Source: Pedococcus dokdonensis (GTDB lineage Bacteria; Actinomycetota; Actinomycetes; Actinomycetales; Dermatophilaceae). From it: a stretch of DNA of 64,000 nt. The position numbers and the translations under genes are program-made. The stretch spans positions 3,720,001 through 3,784,000 of the forward strand of contig NZ_LT629711.1 of NCBI RefSeq assembly GCF_900104525.1, in the 5' to 3' direction. Positions 56,282-64,000 of this stretch are shown here, piece by piece (position 1 is the first letter of the stretch; each line of letters begins with the position of its first letter). The notes beneath the pieces are model-generated. The model saw only the letters and a list, made by a program, of their open reading frames with translations. It searched no databases and was not told the DNA's origin.

Positions 56282-57240
56282 CCAACGAGAGCCTGGCCGG
56301 CTACGCCAACCTGAGCCTCTACACGGCGATGGCCGTGTTCACGATCGCGATGGTCTGCCACGCGGTCTACCTCGCCGCCCTGCTGCCCGCTCGCGACCGG
56401 GTGCGTGTCGCCGTCACCGACCGCGACCGCGAGCTGGTCGGGGCCGGGGCGCCTGTCCCGACCGAGGCGCCCTCCACCCGCCCCGAGCTGTCGTCGCGCG
56501 CCGCCAAGGCGGCCGGCCTCGCCTCGACGACGACCTGGCTCGGCGGCTTCCTGCTGCTGGCCTCGGTAGTGCTGCGCGGGGTGGCGGTGCACCGCTGGCC
56601 GCTCGGCAACATGTTCGAGTTCGCGGTGATGGGCTCGATGTTCACCGTGCTGGCCTACTCGATCTGGTCGACCCGGCGTGACCTGCGCTGGCTGGGGCTG
56701 TTCATCACCGGGCCGGTGCTGCTCGTGCTCGGCATGGCGGTCGCGGTCTGGTACACCGAGGCGTCCGAGCTGATGCCGTCGCTGCGCAGCTACTGGCTGG
56801 TCATCCACGTCACGGTGGCCACCCTCGCGACGGCAGTCTTCACCATCGGGGCGGCCCTGAGCGTGGTCTACCTGCTCAAGGACGGGTTCGAGCGGTCCGG
56901 GCGGGCGAGCGTCCTCGACCGGTTCCCGCAGACGCCGGCGATCGAGCGCACCGCCTACAGCCTGCACATCGTCGCGTTCCCGCTGTGGACCTTCACCCTC
57001 ATCGCCGGCGCCATCTGGGCCCGCCAGGCGTGGGCGTCCTACTGGAACTGGGACCCCAAGGAGGTCTGGACCTTCGTCATCTGGGTCGTCTACGCGGCAT
57101 ACCTGCACTCGCGGGCGACCAGCGGGGTCAGCCGGCAGACGGCCAGCTACATCGCGCTGGCCGGCTACGCCTGCATCATCGTCAACTTCGCCGTCGTCAA
57201 CGTGTTCTTCGTCGGCCAGCACTCCTACTCGGGGCTGTAG
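56278..57240 (+). CDS. ccsA: Cytochrome c biogenesis protein ResC/CcsA
   Basis: This 320-residue membrane protein has about eight helices and the WWD-type heme motif WASYWNWDPKEVWTFVIW near residue 256. Conserved His residues occur in WLVIHVTVATLA and SLHIVAFPLW. It passes heme across the membrane and, with ResB, attaches it to CXXCH apoproteins. It overlaps resB by 4 bases. Confidence 0.94.
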   Translation: MTNESLAGYANLSLYTAMAVFTIAMVCHAVYLAALLPARDRVRVAVTDRDRELVGAGAPVPTEAPSTRPELSSRAAKAAGLASTTTWLGGFLLLASVVLRGVAVHRWPLGNMFEFAVMGSMFTVLAYSIWSTRRDLRWLGLFITGPVLLVLGMAVAVWYTEASELMPSLRSYWLVIHVTVATLATAVFTIGAALSVVYLLKDGFERSGRASVLDRFPQTPAIERTAYSLHIVAFPLWTFTLIAGAIWARQAWASYWNWDPKEVWTFVIWVVYAAYLHSRATSGVSRQTASYIALAGYACIIVNFAVVNVFFVGQHSYSGL

Positions 57241-57537
57241 ATGCTGCGGTACTCCGTCCTGCGCCTGCTCATCTTCTTCGGGGTGCTCTCCGTGCTCTGG
57301 CTGCTCGGGCTGCGCGACCAGGACCAGCAGTGGATGCTGCTCGTGCTCGCCGCGCTGATCTCGATGGTGCTGTCCTACTTCGTGCTGGCCCGGTTCCGCG
57401 AGGAGAGCACGGCCGAGCTGGCCCGGCGCATCCAGCGCCGCGCCGAGGCCAAGCAGTCCGGCGCTCCGGCGGCGCACGGTGTGGACGAGGACGCCGAGGA
57501 CGCCGAGGACGAACGCGGGCCGGCCGAGTACCGCTGA
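57241..57537 (+). CDS. DUF4229 small membrane protein
   Basis: This 98-residue protein has two helices (LRLLIFFGVLSVLWLLG and MLLVLAALISMVLSYFVLA) and a RREESTAELARR-like charged tail with an acidic C terminus. It is the DUF4229 family, restricted to actinobacteria. It starts at the very next base after the ResC stop, so it is in the same operon. Function unknown; a link to cytochrome biogenesis is only positional. Confidence 0.85.
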   Translation: MLRYSVLRLLIFFGVLSVLWLLGLRDQDQQWMLLVLAALISMVLSYFVLARFREESTAELARRIQRRAEAKQSGAPAAHGVDEDAEDAEDERGPAEYR

Positions 57538-57567
57538 CCCGGCTTCGCAACCGCTGCTGACAGCGGG

Positions 57568-58440
57568 CTAGGAGAGCGTGATGCCGATCGCCAGCAGCAC
57601 GGCATACCCGATCTCGAAGAGGCCGGTCCCGGCCAGGACCGGCACGAGGTCGCGGCCGGTGGCGCCGGTGCGCAGCGCCTGCGCCGGCTTCCACAGGATG
57701 CCCAGCGACAGCAGCGCGATCCACGCCAGCGGGTGCTGCGTCGCGATCACCACGAGCATCGCGACCGCGACCAGGACCAGCAGGGCGTAGAGCCAGCGGG
57801 TGCCCGTGTCGCCGAGCCGGACCGCGAGGGTCAGCTTGCCGCTCTCGCGGTCGGTGGGGATGTCGCGCAGGTTGTTGGCGACCAGGATCGCCGAGGCGAT
57901 GGCGCCCACCCCGACGGCTCCGGCGACTCCGACCGAGGTGAGCTCCTTGGCCTGCGTGTAGAGCGTGCCGAGGGTGGCCACCAGCCCGAAGAACAGGAAG
58001 ACGTAGAGCTCGCCGAGCCCGCGGTAGCCGTAGGGGTTGTCGCCGCCGGTGTACTTCCACGCGGCCAGCACGGCCAGCGCGCCGACCGGGATCATCACCC
58101 ACGCCTCGCTCAGGGCGACGAGGGCCAGGCCGACCAACCCGGCGAAGCCGAAGAAGGCGAACGCCATCAGCTTGACGTTGTCGGGGTCGGCGAGGTGCTG
58201 GCCGACCAGGCGCACCGGGCCGACGCGCTCACCGTCGGTGCCGCGGATGCCGTCGGAGTAGTCGTTGGCGTAGTTGACCCCCACCTGGAGCCCGATCGAC
58301 ACGAGCAGCGCGAGCAGGCCGAGCGCGAGGTCGGCGCGGTCGACGGCTGCGGCGGCAGCGGTGCCCACCACGACGGGGGCGACGGCGGCGGGGAGGGTGC
58401 GCGGGCGGGCGCCGGCGATCCACTGGTTCAGCGTGGCCAT
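57568..58440 (-). CDS. menA: 1,4-dihydroxy-2-naphthoate polyprenyltransferase MenA
   Basis: This 290-residue UbiA-family enzyme prenylates dihydroxynaphthoate in menaquinone synthesis. It shows the two Asp-rich motifs: NYANDYSDGIRG near residue 55 and NNLRDIPTDRESGKLTLAVRLG near residue 192. Nine or so helices are predicted. It is convergent with the cytochrome c operon. The ATG at 58440 is chosen because it gives the family N terminus (WIAGARPRTLPAAVAPV). Confidence 0.94.
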   Translation of the reverse strand: MATLNQWIAGARPRTLPAAVAPVVVGTAAAAAVDRADLALGLLALLVSIGLQVGVNYANDYSDGIRGTDGERVGPVRLVGQHLADPDNVKLMAFAFFGFAGLVGLALVALSEAWVMIPVGALAVLAAWKYTGGDNPYGYRGLGELYVFLFFGLVATLGTLYTQAKELTSVGVAGAVGVGAIASAILVANNLRDIPTDRESGKLTLAVRLGDTGTRWLYALLVLVAVAMLVVIATQHPLAWIALLSLGILWKPAQALRTGATGRDLVPVLAGTGLFEIGYAVLLAIGITLS

Positions 58441-58534
58441 GGGGTGGTGTTCTCGCTCAGGTCGTGCGGGCAGGTGGTGCGGGACGTCGTCGTCCCAGGC
58501 TCTCGGTGCGCAGCGCTGGCTCCGAGCGTGTGGT

Positions 58535-58816
58535 TCAGAGCCTACGGAGGAAGTCCGGGTCGTCGTCGGGGCCACGCGGGGCCGGCGGGCGGTGAGATGG
58601 ACCACCCGGCCCGCGGCCCTGGCCCCCGGCGTTGCCGCGCTGCGGTCGCCCGGCGATGAACCACGCGATCGTGCCGACGATCGGGAAGAGCAGGATCAGC
58701 AGCAGCCAGAGCAGCTTGGGCAGCCCCCTGACCTGCGCGTCGTCGGTCTGGATGCAGTCGATGACGGCATAGACGGTGACTGCGAGGAGCAGCAGCCAGG
58801 GCAACAGCCGGATCAT
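58535..58816 (-). CDS. PLDc_N-type small membrane protein
   Basis: This 93-residue protein has two helices separated by a charged loop: MIRLLPWLLLLAVTVYAVIDCIQTD and LPKLLWLLLILLFPIVGTIAWFIAGRP. This is the PLD-nuclease N-terminal domain standing alone, common near actinobacterial menaquinone genes. The tail is Gly/Arg/Pro-rich. Function unknown. Confidence 0.85.
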   Translation of the reverse strand: MIRLLPWLLLLAVTVYAVIDCIQTDDAQVRGLPKLLWLLLILLFPIVGTIAWFIAGRPQRGNAGGQGRGPGGPSHRPPAPRGPDDDPDFLRRL

Positions 58817-58828
58817 GCCCCCATGGTG

Positions 58829-60058
58829 TCACGCGCGGTCGGCGAACCGTTCGGCGACCGCCACCCGGTCGGGTTTGCCGGGTCCGCGCAGCGGGATCGC
58901 GGGCAGCACCAGGACCCGTCGCGGCATGGCGTGCGCCGGGAGTATGCCGCGCAGCAGCTCGCGAAGCCCGCTCACCGTGGGGGCGTCATCGGTGGCGTCG
59001 GCGGGTCGGTCGGGGTGGTCGCCGGGGTGGTCGCCGGGGTGGTCGCCGGGGTGAGCGGCGAGCACCACCGCTGCGCTGACCGCCTGCCCCCAGTGGTCGT
59101 CGGGGGTGCCGACCACGACGGCCTCGGCGATCCCGGGCAGTGCGGTCAGGGCGTCCTCGACCAGCCTGGGCGCGACCTTGAGGCCGCCGGTGGTGATCAG
59201 GTCGTCGAGCCGGCCGTCGACGTGCCACCGTCCCTCGTCGTCCACGTGGCCGACGTCGTCGGTGCGGAACTCTCGGGTCCCGTCCCCGGACGTGGCGAAG
59301 GACGCCGCGGTGAGGTCTGGGCGGCCGAGGTAGCCGGTGGCCAGGGTCGGTCCGCCGAGCCAGAGCCGTCCCTCCCCGTCCGCTCGGACCGTGGTGCCGT
59401 CGAGGGGGAGGCCGTCGTAGACGCAGCCCCCGCAGGTCTCGCTCATGCCGTAGGTGGTGACGGCGCGGACGCCGCGGTCGCGGGCTCGGGCCAGCAGGGC
59501 GGGTGGGGTCGCTGCCCCACCGACCAGGACCGCGTCGAAACCGGCCAGCGCCTCGGTCGCGGCGGGGTCGGCCAGCAGGCGCACGAGCTGGGTGGGCACC
59601 AGGGCGGTGTACCGCCGGGCGCCGTACCCGGGCTGGCCGAACACCGCGGCGGCGTGGACGAAGGAGCCGGGCGTGAAGCCGTCGGACAGGTCGACGAACC
59701 CGGGCTCGGTGCCTGCGGCGACGCAGCGCAGCAGCACCTGCACCCCCGCGATGTGGTGTGGGGGCATCGCGAGCAACCAGGCGCCGGGGCCGCCGAGCCG
59801 GTCGTGGGTGGCCGCGGCGCTGGCGGCGAGGGCGGTGGCCGGGAGCATCGCCAGCTTGGGGGTGCCCGTCGAGCCGGAGGTGCCGACCACGAGGGCGGTC
59901 CCCTCGTCGGGGACGGCGCCGTCGGGGAGCGCGGGCGGTGGTGCCGCCGCGGCATACGGGACGACGGCGAGCTCGCCGTCCAATGCCCTGCGCAACACCG
60001 GCAACGCGGCCACGGCTTCCGGGCCGGCGGCGATGGCCAGTGATCGCAGTGACGTCAC
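58829..60058 (-). CDS. menE: o-succinylbenzoate-CoA ligase MenE
   Basis: This 409-residue acyl-adenylate ligase activates o-succinylbenzoate in menaquinone synthesis. It has the P-loop-like LVVGTSGSTGTPKLAML, the TYGMSETCGGCVYDG motif, FRTDDVGHVDDEGRWHVDGRLDDLI and a catalytic Lys near the C terminus (GPGKPDRV). It is shorter than E. coli MenE, as usual in actinobacteria. An imperfect GDHP repeat (4-5 units) near residue 345 is unusual and looks like slippage. The start is GTG. Confidence 0.92.
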   Translation of the reverse strand: MTSLRSLAIAAGPEAVAALPVLRRALDGELAVVPYAAAAPPPALPDGAVPDEGTALVVGTSGSTGTPKLAMLPATALAASAAATHDRLGGPGAWLLAMPPHHIAGVQVLLRCVAAGTEPGFVDLSDGFTPGSFVHAAAVFGQPGYGARRYTALVPTQLVRLLADPAATEALAGFDAVLVGGAATPPALLARARDRGVRAVTTYGMSETCGGCVYDGLPLDGTTVRADGEGRLWLGGPTLATGYLGRPDLTAASFATSGDGTREFRTDDVGHVDDEGRWHVDGRLDDLITTGGLKVAPRLVEDALTALPGIAEAVVVGTPDDHWGQAVSAAVVLAAHPGDHPGDHPGDHPDRPADATDDAPTVSGLRELLRGILPAHAMPRRVLVLPAIPLRGPGKPDRVAVAERFADRA

Positions 60059-60147
60059 GCGGTCAGGCTAGCCGCCCCGCAGGCGGGCCCGGCCGGCCCG
60101 GTGGACGGCGCGCAGCGGTGGCGGGACCATGGGAGGGGAGGTGCGCC

Positions 60148-60600
60148 ATGGACGCCGACTTCGCGGCCTACATCGAGCGGGTGCGGGCCCACCGCGGAGA
60201 GCTGCGCGACTCCGTCGCGGCCGTCGACGAGGCGCTCGCCTCCCCGATCGCCCGCGGCGGTGCCTGGCGCGAACGGGTGCGGGCCGCGCTGGCCGAGCTG
60301 TCGCACGACTTCCGCGACCACATCGACCTCACCGAGCGAGCCGGGGGGCTGTACGACTCGGTGCGGCGGGGCGACCCACGGCTGACCGGTCGGGTGGACC
60401 GGTTGCTGCGCGAGCACGAGCGCTACCGCGAGGACATCGACGCCTACCTCGCCGTGCTGGAGCACGGGGGGACCACCGCTGACCTGCCGGTGTTCCGTGA
60501 GGAGGTCACCACCCTGATGGGGCAGCTGGTGCGGCACCGGCAGAAGGGCGCCGACCTGGTCTACGAGGCCTACGACGTCGACCTCGGCGGCTCCGGCTGA
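60148..60600 (+). CDS. Hemerythrin-like HHE-type protein
   Basis: This 150-residue, mostly helical protein has spaced His and Glu residues: LSHDFRDHIDLTERAGGLYD, LREHERYREDID and LVRHRQKGADLVYEAY. This fits a hemerythrin-like or HHE fold for iron binding, but not all canonical ligands are obvious. It is divergent from menE and its ATG lies in a purine-rich context (gaggggaggtgcgccatg). Function unknown. Confidence 0.6.
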   Translation: MDADFAAYIERVRAHRGELRDSVAAVDEALASPIARGGAWRERVRAALAELSHDFRDHIDLTERAGGLYDSVRRGDPRLTGRVDRLLREHERYREDIDAYLAVLEHGGTTADLPVFREEVTTLMGQLVRHRQKGADLVYEAYDVDLGGSG

Positions 60601-60613
60601 CCACGACCCGCGC

Positions 60614-61552
60614 TCAGAAGTACCAGGGGTAGGGCGACCAGTCGGGGTCGCGCTTCTCGAGGAACTGGTCGCGCCCCTCGACGGCCTCGTCGGTCATGTA
60701 GGCCAGCCGGGTCGCCTCGCCGGCGAACACCTGCTGGCCCATCAGCCCGTCGTCGAGCAGGTTGAACGCGAACTTCAGCATCCGCTGGGCCTGGGGGCTC
60801 TTGCCCATGATCTCGCGGGCCACCTGCAGGGCGTCGGACTCGAGCTCGGCGTGCGCGCTGACGATGTTCACCGCACCCATCCGGTGCATGTCGTCGGCGC
60901 TGTAGGTGCGGCCGAGGAAGAAGATCTCGCGGGCGAACTTCTGGCCGACCATCTTGGCGAGGTAGGCCGACCCGTAGCCCCCGTCGAACGAGCCCACGTC
61001 GGCGTCGGTCTGCTTGAACCGCGCGCACTCCCGGCTCGCGATGGTGAGGTCGCAGACGACGTGCAGCGAGTGACCACCCCCGGCCGCCCATCCGCCGACC
61101 ACCGCGATGACGACCTTGGGCATGGTGCGGATGAGGCGCTGCACCTCCAGGATGTGCAGCCGCCCGCCCTCGGCCTTGACCCGTCGCTCGTCGACGGTGT
61201 CGGCGGTGTCGCCCTGCGCGTACTGGTAGCCCGACCGCCCACGGATCCGCTGGTCGCCGCCGGAGCAGAACGCCCACTGGCCGGCGCTGCCGGAGCCCTC
61301 CGGTCCGGGGCCGTTGCCGGTGAGCAGCACGACCCCGACGTCGGGGGTGCGCCGGGCGTGGTCGAGGGCCCGGTAGAGCTCGTCGACGGTGTGCGGCCGG
61401 AACGCGTTGAGCACCTCGGGCCGGTCGAACGCGATCCGCACCGCGCCCACGCCACGCGCCCGGTGGTAGGTGATGTCGGTGAACTCGAAACCCTCCACGA
61501 TGTCCCACGCGTCCGGGTCGAAGGGCTGGCTCACCACAGGCTGCTCGCTCAC
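60614..61552 (-). CDS. menB: 1,4-dihydroxy-2-naphthoyl-CoA synthase MenB
   Basis: This 312-residue crotonase-fold enzyme cyclises o-succinylbenzoyl-CoA. It has FTDITYHRARGVGAVRIAFDRPEVLNAFRP, the oxyanion loop FCSGGDQRIRG, VVGGWAAGGGHSLHVVCDL and the active-site Tyr/Asp segment VGSFDGGYGSAYLAKMVG. The C-terminal PYPWYF is typical of MenB. The GTG at 61552 is preferred over the longer frame from 61612. Confidence 0.96.
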   Translation of the reverse strand: MSEQPVVSQPFDPDAWDIVEGFEFTDITYHRARGVGAVRIAFDRPEVLNAFRPHTVDELYRALDHARRTPDVGVVLLTGNGPGPEGSGSAGQWAFCSGGDQRIRGRSGYQYAQGDTADTVDERRVKAEGGRLHILEVQRLIRTMPKVVIAVVGGWAAGGGHSLHVVCDLTIASRECARFKQTDADVGSFDGGYGSAYLAKMVGQKFAREIFFLGRTYSADDMHRMGAVNIVSAHAELESDALQVAREIMGKSPQAQRMLKFAFNLLDDGLMGQQVFAGEATRLAYMTDEAVEGRDQFLEKRDPDWSPYPWYF

Positions 61553-61581
61553 CTGCGCGAGCCTAGCCGCGCGGCAGGCGA

Positions 61582-61620
61582 GGTATGCCGCGTGGTCGCC
61601 CCCGCGGCACACCTCGTCGT
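61582..61620. repeat. Imperfect GGTATGCCGCGTGG hairpin
   Basis: GAGGTATGCCGCG pairs imperfectly with CGCGGCACACCTC around gtggtcgccc. It sits upstream of menB on the minus strand and is a fourth hairpin of the 14-mer family, with a decayed right arm. Confidence 0.55.
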
Positions 61621-61686
61621 CGATCGGCTGGAGGGACCCACCGACCTGGGCGCAGTCCGACCGGGGTGTGACGGGTGAGGGGTGGG

Positions 61687-62175
61687 TCAGGCGGCTTCGG
61701 CGAGGGCCTTCTCGAGGTCCTTGGTGATGTCCTCGGGCTTGGTGGTCGAGCCGTAGCGCTTGATCACCTTGCCGTCACGGCCGACGAGGAACTTGGTGAA
61801 GTTCCACTTGATCTTGCTGCCCAGCAGCCCGCCCTTCTCCGACTTCAGCCAGTCGAAGACGGGGTGCGCGTCGTCGCCGTTCACGTCGACCTTGGCGAAC
61901 ATCGGGAAGGTGACGCCGTAGTTGCGCTGGCAGAACTCACCGATCTGCGCCTCGTCGCCGGGCTCCTGGCCACCGAACTGGTTGCACGGGAAGCCGAGCA
62001 CGACCAGGCCCTGGTCCTCGTACTCGCCGTACAGCTTCTCCAGCCCCTCGAACTGGGGGGTGAAGCCGCACTCGCTGGCGGTGTTGACGACGAGGGCGAC
62101 CTTGCCGGCAAACGCGGACAACGGCTGCTCCTGGCCCTCGAGGGTGGTGGCGGTGAAGTCGGAGAGGGTCGGCAC
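61687..62175 (-). CDS. Glutathione peroxidase-family thiol peroxidase
   Basis: This 162-residue protein has the catalytic triad regions: the peroxidatic Cys in NTASECGFTPQ, Gln in GFPCNQFGGQEPG and Trp in IKWNFTKFLV. Cys rather than selenocysteine is coded. In actinobacteria these use thioredoxin or mycothiol systems, not glutathione. The start is GTG at 62175 with an AAAGG ribosome binding site. It is cotranscribed or near menB; a role in peroxide defence is inferred. Confidence 0.93.
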   Translation of the reverse strand: MPTLSDFTATTLEGQEQPLSAFAGKVALVVNTASECGFTPQFEGLEKLYGEYEDQGLVVLGFPCNQFGGQEPGDEAQIGEFCQRNYGVTFPMFAKVDVNGDDAHPVFDWLKSEKGGLLGSKIKWNFTKFLVGRDGKVIKRYGSTTKPEDITKDLEKALAEAA

Positions 62176-62366
62176 GGGGGCGCCTTTCTGTCTGGGTTGA
62201 GGTCGTTTTGCCCAGCGTTTCACGAGCGTGGGGCATCGACTCCTGCTGGGTGGTCTTCGTCACCGTCGTGATCCCGGATGGGGCGGCTCGGTGAACCCGG
62301 CCACGGGCTGTCCCGTCTCCACCTGTTGGGGCAGGGCCCTGCCCCGGACATCGTCAGGAGGACTGC

Positions 62367-62933
62367 ATGAAGACACTCAAGCAGTGGGGCGTGCTCGCCA
62401 CCGCCACCGCGCTGGGCGCGGTGGGCGTCGCAGGGTTCGGGGCCGTCGCCTCGGCCCACGACAGCGGCGGGAGCCAGAAGGCGTTCACGCTCACGGAGCG
62501 GCTCAGCGGCTACCACGAGACGCCGTTGGCCCTGTCGACGAGCGGGCAGGGCTCGATCCGCCTGCGCATCGACCCCAAGGCGGGCACGATCGCCTACACG
62601 GTGCGCTACGCGAACCTCGAGGGCACGGTCACCCAGTCGCACATCCACTTCGGGTCTCCGTCGCAGACCGGCGGCATCAGCGTGTTCCTCTGCAGCAACC
62701 TCGGCAACGGACCCGCCGGCACCCCGGCCTGTCCCACCACCAACCCGGGTGAGGTCAGCGGCATGCTCGACTCCTCGGACGTCATCGGTCCCGCGGCGCA
62801 GGGCATCACGGCCGGGCAGTTCTCCGAGCTGCTGGCCGCGATCCGGGCCGACTCGACCTACGCCAACGTGCACAGCACGCTCTATCCCGCAGGGGAGATC
62901 CGCAACCAGCTGAGCACCCACGACCACCACTGA
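62367..62933 (+). CDS. Secreted CHRD-domain protein
   Basis: This 188-residue protein has a Sec signal (MKTLKQWGVLATATALG, ending VASAHD). The CHRD pattern is clear: FTLTERLSGYHETPLALSTSGQGSIRLRI, a strand KAGTIAYTVRYANLEGTVTQSHIHFG, and LYPAGEIRNQL at the end. CHRD domains occur in eukaryotic chordin and in bacterial secreted proteins of unknown function. The ATG has caggagg 7 bases upstream. A hairpin follows. Confidence 0.88.
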   Translation: MKTLKQWGVLATATALGAVGVAGFGAVASAHDSGGSQKAFTLTERLSGYHETPLALSTSGQGSIRLRIDPKAGTIAYTVRYANLEGTVTQSHIHFGSPSQTGGISVFLCSNLGNGPAGTPACPTTNPGEVSGMLDSSDVIGPAAQGITAGQFSELLAAIRADSTYANVHSTLYPAGEIRNQLSTHDHH

Positions 62934-62958
62934 CCGCCTCGACCCCTGCTCGCAGGGG

Positions 62959-62995
62959 GACGTGCCCGGCCCGGCAGCCACGGGTCGGGCACGTC
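62959..62995 (+). terminator. 15-bp hairpin after the CHRD gene
   Basis: GACGTGCCCGGCCCG pairs with CGGGTCGGGCACGTC with one wobble around a 7-nt loop. Confidence 0.75.
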
Positions 62996-63025
62996 TGCGG
63001 TGGGTGGGTCTGCTGCAATGGGCGC

Positions 63026-64000
63026 ATGCCGACAACGCCCGCCGCGGGCCCGTCCACCGTGGTCGAGCCGCCTGCGCTGGAAGAGCTCCTCGCCCGGATG
63101 CGGGTGGTGGCGATCCCGATGCGAGTCCGGTTCCGCGGGGTGACGGTCCGGGAGGCGGCCCTGCTGCGCGGTCCGTCGGGCTGGGCCGAGTTCGCACCGT
63201 TCCTCGAGTACGAGCCGGTGGAGGCGTCCCGCTGGCTGGCCGCCGCGATCGAGGCCGGGTGGGGTCGGTGGCCGGAGCCGGTCCGCACCAGCGTCCCCGT
63301 CAACGCGACGGTGCCGGCCGTCGCCGCCCCGGACGTCGCGGCCGTGCTGGCGCGCTTCGACGGCGCCACCACGGCGAAGGTCAAGGTCGCGGAGCGTGGC
63401 CAGTCGCTGGCCGACGACGTCGACCGGGTGGCAGCGGTGCGCGAGGTGATGGGGCCGGGTGGTCGCATCCGCGTGGACGCCAACGGCGGCTGGTCGGTGC
63501 AGGAGGCGACCGACGCGCTGCGGCGCCTCGCGGCATACGGGCTGGAGTATGCCGAGCAGCCTTGTGCCCAGGTGAGTGAGCTCCGCGCGCTGCGGGTTGC
63601 GTTGGCACGCAACGGGATCGACGTACCCGTCGCGGCTGACGAGTCGATCCGCAAGGCCGACGACCCGCTGCGGGTGGCGCGCGAGGAGGCGGCCGACCTG
63701 GTCGTCGTCAAGGTCGCCCCGCTGGGTGGCGTCGCGCGCGCCCTCGAGGTGGTCGCCGACTGCGGGCTCCCGGCCGTCGTCTCGTCAGCCCTCGACACGT
63801 CGGTGGGGATGGCTGCCGGGGTCGCGCTGGCCGCGGCGCTGCCCGAGCTGCCCCACGCCTGCGGCCTGGGCACCGTGGCGCTGCTGGAGGGCGACGTGAC
63901 CGCCGCACCGCTGCTCCCGCGCGACGGCGCCCTGCAGGTAGGCCGGGTGGAGGCGGACGAGGAGCTGCTCAGCCGCTGGGCGGCGCCGGCGGACCGGGTC
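63026..64000 (+). CDS. menC: o-succinylbenzoate synthase MenC (3' end beyond window)
   Basis: The frame from the ATG at 63026 is open for 325 codons to the window edge. It is an enolase-superfamily protein: the KxK pair in AKVKVAE, metal ligands in RIRVDANGGW, EQP and ADES, and the second catalytic Lys in VKVAPLGG. It forms o-succinylbenzoate, upstream of MenE and MenB. A TGCAAT hexamer ends 6 bases before the ATG. The last tens of residues are missing. Confidence 0.93.
   Translation, partial: MPTTPAAGPSTVVEPPALEELLARMRVVAIPMRVRFRGVTVREAALLRGPSGWAEFAPFLEYEPVEASRWLAAAIEAGWGRWPEPVRTSVPVNATVPAVAAPDVAAVLARFDGATTAKVKVAERGQSLADDVDRVAAVREVMGPGGRIRVDANGGWSVQEATDALRRLAAYGLEYAEQPCAQVSELRALRVALARNGIDVPVAADESIRKADDPLRVAREEAADLVVVKVAPLGGVARALEVVADCGLPAVVSSALDTSVGMAAGVALAAALPELPHACGLGTVALLEGDVTAAPLLPRDGALQVGRVEADEELLSRWAAPADRV

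Overview
The window is about 72% G+C with dense genes, many GTG starts, ATGA/GTGA gene overlaps, sortase and Tat/lipoprotein signals, and several actinobacterial marker genes: a bS22-type 32-residue ribosomal protein, a BldC-like regulator, a BldN-like sigma factor, Rex-hemACD and DUF4229. This points to an actinobacterium, probably order Micrococcales and perhaps Intrasporangiaceae; the family is an inference from gene style. Much of the order matches two blocks of the Mycobacterium tuberculosis chromosome from memory: clpC1/mutY/disA/radA (Rv3585-Rv3596 area) and ppx-proC-galE2-hemACDB-hemL-ccs-menA/E/B/C (Rv0496-Rv0553 area).

Layout. 1-5.1 kb holds the 3' end of a giant CshA-type repeat surface protein with a LAFTG sorting signal. 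5.3-8.6 kb has a small predicted ribbon-helix-helix protein behind a perfect 14-bp palindrome, then clpC. 8.7-12.9 kb has a DUF305 lipoprotein, an LVIVD-repeat secreted protein, an LCP-family protein and an ArgA-type acetyltransferase. 12.9-18 kb is the minus-strand DNA-integrity group radA, disA, mutY and an MFS permease. 18-20.6 kb has minus-strand accessory genes. 20.7-23 kb is an unusual three-gene minus-strand operon: a predicted metzincin-type metalloprotease, a HEAT-like protein and an internally duplicated protein. 23.1-31.7 kb has ppx, a TIM-barrel isomerase, a TetR regulator, an ABC exporter, a 1,100-residue secreted multidomain protein and proline dehydrogenase. 31.7-42.4 kb has proC, two acetyltransferases, a frameshifted TrkA gene, acuC, a BldC-like regulator, bS22, a frameshifted epimerase, an acyltransferase, a DUF5667 protein with a BldN-like sigma factor, and a HAD phosphatase.

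42.4-64 kb is a respiratory-cofactor region. Rex, with its operator on its own promoter, heads rex-hemA-hemC-cobA/hemD-hemB. hemL leads into a phosphatase and the cytochrome c maturation genes (TlpA-like, ccdA, resB, resC). Menaquinone genes follow (menA, menE, menB and a partial menC). A DUF559 nuclease-like gene bracketed by two copies of a 70-nt palindrome, plus a divergent yceI/marR pair, interrupt hemB-hemL.

The most unusual signals are at the DNA level. The octamer GTATGCCG/CGGCATAC occurs about 36 times on both strands, in and between genes. Three families of long dispersed intergenic palindromes are present. A -10-like hexamer lies 6-7 nt before the start codon at many genes, suggesting leaderless mRNAs. 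Single-base deletions disrupt three otherwise conserved genes (radA, trkA, the epimerase), two of them in C/G runs. I saw no tRNA, rRNA, CRISPR array, transposase or prophage. No gene-free stretch exceeds about 260 bases.
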